Made by a program: the position numbers and the translations under genes. Below, in pieces: positions 1 through 7,427 of a stretch of 19,289 nt of DNA (position 1 is the first letter of the stretch; the number at the start of each line of letters is the position of its first letter). The notes beneath the pieces are model-generated. The model had not been told where the DNA came from and made no database searches. It was given only the letters and a program-made list of their open reading frames with translations. Source of the DNA: CAZUQH01 sp964622465. GTDB lineage: Bacteria; CG03; CAZUQH01. The DNA is taken from assembly GCA_964622465.1 (NCBI GenBank), contig CAZUQH010000028.1, positions 1 to 19,289 on the forward strand, read 5' to 3'.

Positions 1-11
1 GCTTGAGGTCT

Positions 12-82
12 GGTGCGGGATTGCTTCGTCGGTCGCTTCGCAGGCTGAAGCCTGCGGCTACCGCCTTCCTCGCAATGACATG
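12..82. repeat. Dispersed nested intergenic repeat, copy 1
   Basis: This lies directly downstream of the murJ stop. The outer part runs from GATTGCTTCGTC (19-30) to TCCTCGCAATGACA (67-80), so the ends form a short ATTGC/GCAAT inverted repeat. Inside is a perfect 8-bp inverted repeat with a 2-base centre, CGCAGGCT-GA-AGCCTGCG (39-56), followed by GGCTACC. The outer part resembles the TCATTGCGAG...GAAGCAATC repeat known from many bacterial genomes. The core could fold as a hairpin in the murJ mRNA 3' end. There is no T-run after it, so I do not call it a rho-independent terminator. Confidence 0.75.
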
Positions 83-1630
83 TTACTTGATAAGGGAATG
101 TAGAAGCTCCGATGCTTCTTCTGACTTACACATTCGCGCAGCCCAGTAATAGACCAGTGCCGCAATAATTACCAGTGCCGCAATTCTTGGAATAAGATGC
201 CAGTTGGGTGTACTGGCCCAGATTGCAAGCGCAGCAGCAGACATAAGAAGTGTTGCTGCGATAAACTTCAAACTGCTACGCCATATCTTTCGGCCACCAA
301 TCGGCCCTATACGCCGCCTGAGATGAACAACAAGCAATATGACGTTCAGCGTAGAGGATATACTGGTTGCAAGTGCCAGTCCACCTACGCCTAAAACACT
401 CTTCAACGTTGGTTGAAGAACTACCAGCAAGTTCATGCCTACATTCGCAATCATAGCGATTACTGCAATGCGTACCGGAGTTGCAGTATCTTTGAGTGAA
501 TAAAAGCAGGATGCAAATATCTTCACCATAGAAAAAGATACCAGGCCAAAGGCGTAGAAAAGCAATGCCCATGCAGTGAGATTCACGGCAGAAATATCGA
601 ACTTACCATATCCGAATAAAACCTGAATTATTGGCTTTGCAAATAGCATAAGACCTATAGCTGCAGGAAGTGCTGCAAAAATAGCAAGGTTCACACCGTG
701 TACTATGGTATCCTTAATGTCCTGAATATTACCCTTTGCCGAAGCAGTAGACATAACCGGTAATGCTACCGTTGCTATTGCAGTGCCAAAAACTGCAAGC
801 GGCAACTGGACCAGACGGTTGGAATAGTAAAGAGCAGTTACGCTTCCTGATACAAGGAATGACGCACAGATTGTATCAACCAGCGAGTTTATTTCTACTA
901 CCGATACACCTATCAAAGCAGGTATAAGCAGTTTTCCGACCTGGCGAACGCCTGGATGAGAAAACGGCTTTTTAGGTGGTGGACCGGGGAAATAACCGCT
1001 GCGTTTTAGCGGGAACAATTCCACTGCAAGATGCACGAATCCGCCTATTACTACTGCTGCCGCAAGGAATTGGACCGGTTTCGAAACATAATTCCATGCT
1101 ATCAGTAAGTAGGTAATAATCGTAAGATTAAAAAATGCCGGAGCAAGCGCAGGAATAAAGAATTTTCTCAAAGAATGCAGGATTCCCATTACGAACGCAG
1201 CGAGGCATATCGCAAAAGCATAGGGAAAGATTATACGGGTAAGCCGTGCTGTCAACCAGAATTTTTCTGGTTCACTTAAGAATCCGGGCGCTACTATGCG
1301 TGTAATCGCCGGCGCGAAAATAACCCCGGTTATGCATAAGACCCCAAGGATTAGCGCAAGTATAAATGCGGAAGCAGAGATAAACCTCCGGGTCTCTTCC
1401 GGGGATTCTTTTTCCAGATATTCACTCGTAACAGGGACAAAAGCAGGAGAAAAACCCCCTTCTCCAAGCAGATGACGTAAGAGATTAGGAATTTTATAGG
1501 CGGCAAAGAAAGCGTCTGCTACAAGGCCGGCACCCATAAAACGCGCCATAAGTATATCTCTGACATATCCCAGTATACGTGAAATCAGAGTCCCGAACGA
1601 AACGCTTGCAATTGCGCGTGTGTGTTTCAT
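83..1630 (-). CDS. murJ: Lipid II flippase MurJ (MviN family)
   Basis: Integral inner-membrane flippase of the MOP superfamily that moves lipid II across the membrane for peptidoglycan synthesis. The 515-residue length and repeated hydrophobic segments fit the usual 14 transmembrane helices. The N-terminus has the family signature, with R18 (SRILG), R24 (YVRD), D39 (ADAFF) and R52 (NLLRHLLGEGG). These match in position and identity the charged residues reported as important in E. coli MurJ. The ATG lies one base after the csaB stop, so the two genes are probably translationally coupled. I see no strong ribosome-binding site. It is the last gene of the DUF5693-csaB-murJ unit and is followed by a palindromic repeat. 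It appears complete. Confidence 0.95.
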   Translation of the reverse strand: MKHTRAIASVSFGTLISRILGYVRDILMARFMGAGLVADAFFAAYKIPNLLRHLLGEGGFSPAFVPVTSEYLEKESPEETRRFISASAFILALILGVLCITGVIFAPAITRIVAPGFLSEPEKFWLTARLTRIIFPYAFAICLAAFVMGILHSLRKFFIPALAPAFFNLTIITYLLIAWNYVSKPVQFLAAAVVIGGFVHLAVELFPLKRSGYFPGPPPKKPFSHPGVRQVGKLLIPALIGVSVVEINSLVDTICASFLVSGSVTALYYSNRLVQLPLAVFGTAIATVALPVMSTASAKGNIQDIKDTIVHGVNLAIFAALPAAIGLMLFAKPIIQVLFGYGKFDISAVNLTAWALLFYAFGLVSFSMVKIFASCFYSLKDTATPVRIAVIAMIANVGMNLLVVLQPTLKSVLGVGGLALATSISSTLNVILLVVHLRRRIGPIGGRKIWRSSLKFIAATLLMSAAALAIWASTPNWHLIPRIAALVIIAALVYYWAARMCKSEEASELLHSLIK

Positions 1631-1631
1631 A

Positions 1632-2753
1632 TCATATTATTATCGCGCTACCGATATCAGTCCCGGACGTGATAAGCTTGGGATTGAGTGCTCTTGTGCG
1701 CAAGATATTTACAATGTTAGCCCATGAAGGAATCTTGGCTAATACCTCAGTCAGACGCTGCGGCAAATCCTCAATGCGGTGACATGGCTCCTCACCTAAT
1801 TCTTCAAGTAAGTTCTCAATTTTCTGGTCGTAACTCAACGCAACAAAGGGTTTGCCAGCCAGCACTGCAGCCACTACGGCATGATATCTCATAGCAATCA
1901 CAACATCTACTCTGCTCAAGACATCTAATACTTCGTCCTGGTTATGCCACTCCACAACTACCGTATCCAGATGAGGTTTCGCCATACGTAAACATTCTAC
2001 GACTTTCATAGTCGGGATAACGTCTTCAAGTTTGTGAAACGGCATAAATACAAATTCAATTTGCTTGTTTATAACTCTTGAGAATCGAGCGAGCGTATCA
2101 GCAATTGCATAGTGCGACTCCCGTTTGAGAGCAGGACGAGAAATGCATACTGCTATCCGGAACCGCGGTTGTCCGTCAGGTTTTGGTGCAGGATGGATAC
2201 CCGGACCTTGCCAGAACCAGCCAATGTCGGCACCCAGATATAGGGGGCCATTGTACCCGACATTGCGTAATAACTGCGCGGATTGTTTATCACGCACGAT
2301 AATCCGGTTCGCAAATAATGCTGCAATCTTTAACAATAGCCGGCCTAAAGGAGTTCGGACAGGCCCTATTCCCTGCTGATAGATTACTACTGTGCACCCC
2401 AGCAACCTGGCAAGTACAATCAAAGAAACGTAATAGAACATAGTAGGCCGGGAAGTTGCTTCCTGAAGAATACCTCCGCCGCCACAAATAAATACACGCG
2501 CGCAAAGCAACTCCCAAAACACTGAAAGAGGATTCCAGCGGTTTACTGATTTAACGCCGTAGCGCTTAGTTGTATCGACCGGACTCGCTGAGAGGACAAT
2601 GAGATCTGCCTTGAGGCGTGTTTTATTGCGCGTACTAAAACCTGCGGCTACCAGAAACATTTGTGACCGTTCAAGCATTGCGGAAAGGATTACTTCGTCG
2701 CCAAGGTTTGAAAAGCCAAAATATCCGGAAAGGACTACTTTTTTGGCAGGCAT
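1632..2753 (-). CDS. csaB: Polysaccharide pyruvyl transferase CsaB
   Basis: Predicted to transfer pyruvate from phosphoenolpyruvate as a ketal onto a cell-wall or secondary polysaccharide. In known systems this modification anchors S-layer-homology (SLH) domain proteins. Family features are the N-terminal VLSGYFGFSNLGDE, the glycine run ICGGGGILQE, YQQGIGPV, and near the C-terminus MRYHAVVAAVLAGKPFVALSYDQK. I chose the ATG that gives MPAKKVVLSGYFG (373 residues), because family members begin just before the GYFGxxNLGDE motif. A GTG at 2822 in the same frame would add 23 unrelated residues. The gene overlaps the DUF5693 gene upstream by 19 bases and nearly abuts murJ. DUF5693 next to csaB is a familiar pairing. 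The acceptor polymer is not visible here. Confidence 0.9.
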   Translation of the reverse strand: MPAKKVVLSGYFGFSNLGDEVILSAMLERSQMFLVAAGFSTRNKTRLKADLIVLSASPVDTTKRYGVKSVNRWNPLSVFWELLCARVFICGGGGILQEATSRPTMFYYVSLIVLARLLGCTVVIYQQGIGPVRTPLGRLLLKIAALFANRIIVRDKQSAQLLRNVGYNGPLYLGADIGWFWQGPGIHPAPKPDGQPRFRIAVCISRPALKRESHYAIADTLARFSRVINKQIEFVFMPFHKLEDVIPTMKVVECLRMAKPHLDTVVVEWHNQDEVLDVLSRVDVVIAMRYHAVVAAVLAGKPFVALSYDQKIENLLEELGEEPCHRIEDLPQRLTEVLAKIPSWANIVNILRTRALNPKLITSGTDIGSAIII

Positions 2754-4597
2754 AGAAGTGTAATTGCACCGAGCGCAAAACCAAGCCACAGGCCATTTGC
2801 AGTGCGCAAGAGCGAAATCCACAGCGGTGAGTGAGCGTGGCAGAAAGTATTAAGTATAGAAATCTGCCCAATAATTCCAAGTAACAAAAATGGCCATGCG
2901 TTCCGCGCCTTTTTAAAAAACAGGTAACATCCAATGAGCATACACGGATAACCGATAAGAAACTCCTTAAAACGCGGACGTGCTATCAACATTGTCTCCA
3001 GAACGCTGCGCACGTTAATTTCAGCATGTCCTGTTAGTGCGCCAGCAGTATTCCCGCTCCTGACTATCAAAAAGTAAAAGAAACCTGTAAGCACGCCGAG
3101 AATGAGTAAATCAAGCACGCTAATGTTAGAAGCAAGTATTTTTTTCAAGTTCAGCTCTTCCGAGAAATAAAACAGGAAAAAACTGAAAAACAGGGGAATT
3201 CCAATTGCAAGCTTTACGCCACGGAACCTGAATATTCCACTCGCAAAATCCGGCAAAGACAAAAGTCCCGCAATGAGAACCGCGCCAATAAGTGTAATAC
3301 CGGTAATCTGGATTGTCCGCAATGCCGCCTGACCGCGTAACTTGCTTTTTTGTATTGGTGCCCATAGGATAAAGAGCACTGCGAGTATTGGAAATACAAG
3401 CGTAAGTGCAAAAGAATATGTTTGAGCAGAAAGCACGTAATTACTTTGAAAGACCTCAGATATGATAAATCCTGTAAGAGCCGTAATATCCAACCAATAA
3501 GGAATGGGAAAAAGAAGATGAATGGCGAACCATATGCCTGCAAACGCTGCAAGCCGTAGGACAATGCCCGCCCATGTTGGCTGTCCTCTAATTACAACAG
3601 GCGATGCTTTGCCAACCGTCCATTTTGCATCAGTCAGCATCCGGGTTATTGGAGACACCATGATTTCAGGCCCGGGCCCCTGTGAATCCAGATGCAGGTA
3701 CAAAACCCTGACATTCCTCTCACGGACAGCACGCAGTGCACTATTTTTAGCAGATTCCAGCCATTCATCCGCTCCTATGCTGAAAACGCGCACAATTTGT
3801 GAAGGGATGCTCTGAACGAGGTATTCCATACCGTTCTGTGGAGAAAAATCAATGGTACCAACCCATAGTTTATGTTTTGACAACGAACCCGCAAGGTTCT
3901 GAAGTTCACGAGGGTCAGGATATCCTGGGATTTCTTGACCCTCGAAAATAACTCCATCTGCATTCTCCCATGGAATTATGTAAGTGTTTCCAATACTTTT
4001 ACTATCATTTTTCAACCTTAGGACAATGCCGAGTTTCGCATGCGCAATTTGTTCAAGCATAGAGGACGAAAAGAAAAGCGGAACGGACAATATATCCTCG
4101 GGAAGGACAGATTTTATCCCGATAAACAGCCGCGTTCCGTCAGTAGCGCTTATTAATTGGTTTGTCCTGAGTGTCGCCTCAAGTACTTTGCGTATACGTT
4201 CGCCCAGCGGGAAATCTTCTGTCAGCACAAAAGTGTAACTTGCGAGGTCTCTGGTTGGCGTCCAGTTACTAAATGTAACTCCTGCTGAACCAATCCGCAC
4301 AAGTTTCTGAATTTCAAGCCCATTAAGAACAGAACACTTACCAGTGCTTGAAAGAGTTGACAGGGTTTCCGGCCGGACGGCAACTGACTGGAATCCTGCT
4401 AGAGCGAGCCGTCGCAATAACTCCTCTTGAGTAAGAGAATTACGATGAGCCCATTGGGTACATTCATTCCAGTCGCATACAAGCTCAACTGTGCGATTCG
4501 TAAATTCTGAGCGGAAACGAGGAATAAGTATGACAAGGGAGGAAATAAAACCAATGACTATCAGGATGGCAAGTATTCTACGAATTATATGTTCCAT
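2735..4597 (-). CDS. DUF5693 family multi-pass membrane protein
   Basis: A 620-residue membrane protein of unknown biochemical function. One transmembrane segment near residues 7-27 is followed by an extracytoplasmic region of about 320 residues. The C-terminal half is strongly hydrophobic, with several membrane helices. Near the C-terminus, the conserved-looking stretches RSGNTAG, RPRFKEFLIGYP and FCHAHSPLWISLLRT match what I recall of DUF5693 proteins, which often sit immediately upstream of csaB. The 3' end overlaps csaB by 19 bases. The context suggests a role in making, exporting or modifying the wall polymer that CsaB pyruvylates; this is inference from neighbourhood. The ATG lacks a clear ribosome-binding site, so the exact start is uncertain. 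A palindromic repeat separates it from glgA. Confidence 0.75.
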   Translation of the reverse strand: MEHIIRRILAILIVIGFISSLVILIPRFRSEFTNRTVELVCDWNECTQWAHRNSLTQEELLRRLALAGFQSVAVRPETLSTLSSTGKCSVLNGLEIQKLVRIGSAGVTFSNWTPTRDLASYTFVLTEDFPLGERIRKVLEATLRTNQLISATDGTRLFIGIKSVLPEDILSVPLFFSSSMLEQIAHAKLGIVLRLKNDSKSIGNTYIIPWENADGVIFEGQEIPGYPDPRELQNLAGSLSKHKLWVGTIDFSPQNGMEYLVQSIPSQIVRVFSIGADEWLESAKNSALRAVRERNVRVLYLHLDSQGPGPEIMVSPITRMLTDAKWTVGKASPVVIRGQPTWAGIVLRLAAFAGIWFAIHLLFPIPYWLDITALTGFIISEVFQSNYVLSAQTYSFALTLVFPILAVLFILWAPIQKSKLRGQAALRTIQITGITLIGAVLIAGLLSLPDFASGIFRFRGVKLAIGIPLFFSFFLFYFSEELNLKKILASNISVLDLLILGVLTGFFYFLIVRSGNTAGALTGHAEINVRSVLETMLIARPRFKEFLIGYPCMLIGCYLFFKKARNAWPFLLLGIIGQISILNTFCHAHSPLWISLLRTANGLWLGFALGAITLLCLPKK

Positions 4598-4627
4598 TGC
4601 ATTGGGGCAAGGTTATTTATGGTGTAA

Positions 4628-4678
4628 GATTGCTTACGCAGGCTAAAGCCTGCGGCTACCGTGCGGCTCGCAATGACA
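4628..4678. repeat. Dispersed nested intergenic repeat, copy 2
   Basis: This fills most of the 88-base gap between glgA and the DUF5693 gene. The ends are GATTGCTT (4628-4635) and CTCGCAATGACA (4667-4678), with ATTGC/GCAAT as a short terminal inverted repeat. The core is a perfect palindrome, CGCAGGCT-AA-AGCCTGCG (4637-4654), followed by GGCTACCGTGCGG. Compared with copy 1 the centre differs (AA instead of GA) and one flank is shorter. No convincing promoter or T-run accompanies it. Confidence 0.75.
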
Positions 4679-4685
4679 CATACAC

Positions 4686-6110
4686 TCATGATAATGACTT
4701 GCGGCGATATATCTCCAGGTACTTTTGACTTGATGACTCCCAGGAAAAATTCTGATTCATGAGCACGCGTTGGAACTTACACCAATCATCCTTATTGAGC
4801 CACAGCATGTGAGCACGAGCGATTGCATCAACAAGACCGTCTGGTGTCGCGTTAGTCATAGCGAAGCCAGTGCCCTGTTTAGTATTGCTATCGTAGTTTT
4901 GAACTGTATCTACGAAACCGCCTACCGGGTTAACAATTGGTGCAGTACCGTAAGCCATGCTTATCATTTGGCCAAGCCCGCAAGGCTCGAATCTGGAAGG
5001 CATAAGAAATACGTCACTTGCTGCATATATGCGGTGAGCGAGCGGGTCATCGAAAGCAAGGTTAACGCTTATCCTGCCCGGCTGCCGCCCGGATACGGCC
5101 GCTAACATATCCTGATAGCGTGCATCACCTTTACCGAGAAGTATGAAATTGCAACCAATATTAAGAACCCTGTCTAGCGCATTGACGATAATGTCAATTC
5201 CTTTCTGTTCAGCAAGACGTCCGACGAAACCAGCCAGAAGACGGTTTTCGCTCGTATTCAGCCCTTTTTCTTCAAGCAGTGATTGCTTGCATTTTGCTTT
5301 GTTATCCAAAGAATCGGAATCGTATCTGACTGGCAAATAATTGTCTGTTGAAGGGCTCCAAATATTATAATCAAGACCATTCACGATACCGACAAGGTCC
5401 TTGCTCCTGCTTTTCAATACTCCATCCAACCCTGCCCCAAATTCAGGAGTTTGTATTTCCTGAATATATCTCTCGCTTACACTCGTCACGATATCAGCCG
5501 AGCTTATTGCTGCTTTAAGAAAATTTACCGCACCGAAATGCATAACTATATCAGCAGGCACACCGAGAAAACCAGCTGTATCAGGAGGAAATGCACCCTG
5601 GTAAGCAATGTTATGTATGGTATGTACAGCAAGAGAATCTGGAAAGTCATTCCTGTATATCGTTTTCAGATATACTGGTATAAGCCCTGTTTGCCAGTCG
5701 TGACAGTGAAAAACGTCTGGCTTGAAATCCAGCGCTTTGCATGCTTCAAATACGCCCCTGCACAGGAACCCGAACCGCGCGGCATTGTCTGGATAGTCAC
5801 CCTGCGCTGTTCCATAAAGCTCATCCCTGCCATATAATTCTTCCTGTTCCAGGAAATATACAGGCACGTCGCCACTTACTGTTTCCAGCAACCCGCCTGT
5901 AATAGTACGACCTTTAAAAGATACACTTATCCGTTTGCCAGTATCTTTAAGCCCTATTTTTGCACGGTCTATCTTCTTATAAAGAGGCGTTATTATCCGT
6001 ACGTCTTCTCCCTTATTCTTCAGAGCGGCAGGTAATGCAGCTGCCACATCGGCAAGCCCGCCTGTTTTTGCAAAAGGAACTACCTCGCTTGCAACAAATA
6101 AAATCTTCAA
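4686..6110 (-). CDS. glgA: Glycogen (starch) synthase, GT5
   Basis: Transfers glucose from ADP-glucose (or UDP-glucose) to the end of an alpha-1,4-glucan. The N-terminus has KILFVASEVVPFAKTGGLADV, including the KTGGL nucleotide-sugar site. HDWQTGLIP and HNIAYQG follow, and the C-terminal Rossmann half carries FVGRLAEQKG and MPSRFEPCGLGQ with the expected E and C. The best start is TTG at 6108-6110, giving MKILFVASE and 474 residues. GGGAGAGGA sits just upstream, in the 19-base gap after galT. The longer frame from 6212 would run back into galT and add 34 non-homologous residues. One departure: the usual R-x-T-G-G-L near the C-terminus reads NPVGGFVDTV. No glgB or glgC is present in the window. 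Confidence 0.93.
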   Translation of the reverse strand: MKILFVASEVVPFAKTGGLADVAAALPAALKNKGEDVRIITPLYKKIDRAKIGLKDTGKRISVSFKGRTITGGLLETVSGDVPVYFLEQEELYGRDELYGTAQGDYPDNAARFGFLCRGVFEACKALDFKPDVFHCHDWQTGLIPVYLKTIYRNDFPDSLAVHTIHNIAYQGAFPPDTAGFLGVPADIVMHFGAVNFLKAAISSADIVTSVSERYIQEIQTPEFGAGLDGVLKSRSKDLVGIVNGLDYNIWSPSTDNYLPVRYDSDSLDNKAKCKQSLLEEKGLNTSENRLLAGFVGRLAEQKGIDIIVNALDRVLNIGCNFILLGKGDARYQDMLAAVSGRQPGRISVNLAFDDPLAHRIYAASDVFLMPSRFEPCGLGQMISMAYGTAPIVNPVGGFVDTVQNYDSNTKQGTGFAMTNATPDGLVDAIARAHMLWLNKDDWCKFQRVLMNQNFSWESSSQKYLEIYRRKSLS

Positions 6111-6129
6111 TCCGTTGTCCTCTCCCGAA

Positions 6130-7125
6130 TTACGCTTCTTGCAAGTATTTCGCTGCTTCTTCCGGTGGCGTGGGATTAATGTAGAAACCCGAGCCAAACT
6201 CAAAACCGGCAAGTTGTGTCAATTTCGGCATTATTTCAAAATGCCAGTGATAGTGAGGTATGTTTGGTTGATTGAATGGAGCGGTATGTAACACATAGTT
6301 ATATGAAGGATTATTCAACACTTTATTCAGACGTACAAGCACGCTTTTCATTAATTGTGCAAGTACTGGTATTTCCTGGTCTGGAATAAGGTCGAATGAA
6401 GAGGAGTGTACCTTCGGCATTATCCATGTTTCGAACGGAAAACGCGATGCGAATGGCTCAATCGCAAGAAACAAGTCATTCTCGCCAACGACACGGACAC
6501 GGACGTAAGTCTCCTGGTCAATCATATCACAATAGACACACCGTTCCCTGAACTCGTAATATTGTTCTCCTCCCTGTATTTCTTCTCTGACCCGTTTTGG
6601 TACGACTGGAAGTGCGATAAGTTGTGAATGTGGATGTGTCAAAGAAGCGCCAGCTGCATATCCTCTGTTTTTGAATACGAGCACGAACTCAAATCTCGGG
6701 TCTTTTTTAAGGTCAAGCATACGTGCGCGATACATAAAAAGCACATCATCTATCTGTTTTCCGTTCAAGTCATGAATTTCTTTTGAATGGTCCGGATTTT
6801 CAATTATCACTTCGTGTGCACCTACACCATTCATCTTGTCATATATGCCTTCTCCTGCTTTGTCCAGAGGTCCCTCTATTTTTAACGCAGGGAACTTGTT
6901 AGGTACAACACGCACTCGCCAACCAGGTTCGTCTGGCTTTGAGCCATGGTCACGAAAAGCCATCACTTCAGGTGGAGTCATTTTCTCATGACCGGAACAG
7001 AACGGACAATTGCTTGTGTCGTTTATTTTTTGTTCTTCATGCTTGTACTCTGTCGGGCGTTTTGCACGCTCGGTTGATATTATTACCCACCTACCACTTA
7101 TGGGGTCCCTTCTAAGTTGTGGCAT
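6130..7125 (-). CDS. galT: Galactose-1-phosphate uridylyltransferase family protein (GalT-like)
   Basis: HIT-superfamily nucleotidylyltransferase. The sequence shows RDPISGRWVIIS at the start, a zinc-type C40-x-x-C43, and the active-site H164-P-H166-S-Q168, where H166 would carry the covalent nucleotidyl intermediate. A second CVYC lies near residue 191, and YHWHFEIMPKL near the end. The 331-residue length is normal. The start is firm: AAGGAGGT (7136-7143) sits 10 bases upstream of the ATG. Classical GalT exchanges UMP between UDP-glucose and galactose 1-phosphate. Directly upstream of glgA, and with no galK, galE or galM in the window, an ADP-glucose or glucan-phosphorylase-type activity is also possible. 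Family assignment is secure, substrate is not. Confidence 0.85.
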   Translation of the reverse strand: MPQLRRDPISGRWVIISTERAKRPTEYKHEEQKINDTSNCPFCSGHEKMTPPEVMAFRDHGSKPDEPGWRVRVVPNKFPALKIEGPLDKAGEGIYDKMNGVGAHEVIIENPDHSKEIHDLNGKQIDDVLFMYRARMLDLKKDPRFEFVLVFKNRGYAAGASLTHPHSQLIALPVVPKRVREEIQGGEQYYEFRERCVYCDMIDQETYVRVRVVGENDLFLAIEPFASRFPFETWIMPKVHSSSFDLIPDQEIPVLAQLMKSVLVRLNKVLNNPSYNYVLHTAPFNQPNIPHYHWHFEIMPKLTQLAGFEFGSGFYINPTPPEEAAKYLQEA

Positions 7126-7171
7126 AATTTACGCTACCTCCTTGGTTGGTAATCAACTACTACTCTTATAA

Positions 7172-7339
7172 TCATCGTTTCTTTCCGCTAAATAAGACGT
7201 TCTTTCCAACTAAAGATAACTGGATATAAAAATTGGATATCTCAATTGTTTCAGCAAGTTTTTCCTCAGGTGTCCTGTGCCTGTAATACTCTATGTGATT
7301 TTCTACACTTCTTTCAAATACTTCCTTATGCTTGCGCAC
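7172..7339 (-). CDS. Small protein of unknown function, 55 residues, GTG start
   Basis: I do not recognise this protein. It starts at GTG (7337-7339), six bases after a perfect AGGAG (7346-7350), and lies downstream of a near-consensus promoter, so it looks expressed. Upstream TTG and GTG codons at 7382-7387 in the same frame lack a ribosome-binding site. The product is charged and probably helical (VRKHKEVFERSVENHIEYY, then RTPEEKLAETIEISNFYI), with a basic tail ending GKKR. It has no membrane segment, signal peptide or cysteine pattern. The TPEEKLxxTxExSxF style recalls short proteins found beside nucleotidyltransferase or toxin genes, but no such partner is here. It precedes galT by 46 bases and is probably co-transcribed with galT and glgA. 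Confidence 0.55.
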   Translation of the reverse strand: MRKHKEVFERSVENHIEYYRHRTPEEKLAETIEISNFYIQLSLVGKNVLFSGKKR

Positions 7340-7398
7340 TTGCAACTCCTTATTGCTTATGTGGAATTTACGACAGGAAACCACCAAAATTCGCAGTT

Positions 7399-7427
7399 AT
7401 TTTACTTAACGGCAGGCAAAATGTCAA
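7399..7427 (-). promoter_or_regulatory. Sigma-70-type promoter for small ORF-galT-glgA
   Basis: On the minus strand, TTGACA (7427-7422) matches the -35 consensus 6/6. It is followed by a 17-base spacer (7421-7405) and TAAAAT (7404-7399), which matches the -10 consensus 5/6. The -35 box overlaps the tldD stop codon (TGA, 7426-7424). Transcription would start near 7392, leaving a leader of about 50 bases before the AGGAG/GTG of the small gene. It sits at the only junction of roughly 300 bases in the window, which fits the start of a new unit. Confidence 0.7.

Noticed and set aside
39..56. Palindrome after murJ as a rho-independent terminator
   Set aside because: The stem is good but no T-run follows in the transcript direction, and the same core occurs within other transcription units.
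5451..5837. 128-codon plus-strand frame opposite glgA
   Set aside because: The composition is random-looking and rich in Cys and Arg, and the opposite strand encodes conserved GT5 motifs in the same region.
6111..6212. Extended glgA N-terminus starting inside galT
   Set aside because: The extra 34 residues are the galT 3' end read in another frame; the TTG at 6108-6110 gives the family N-terminus and has a ribosome-binding site.
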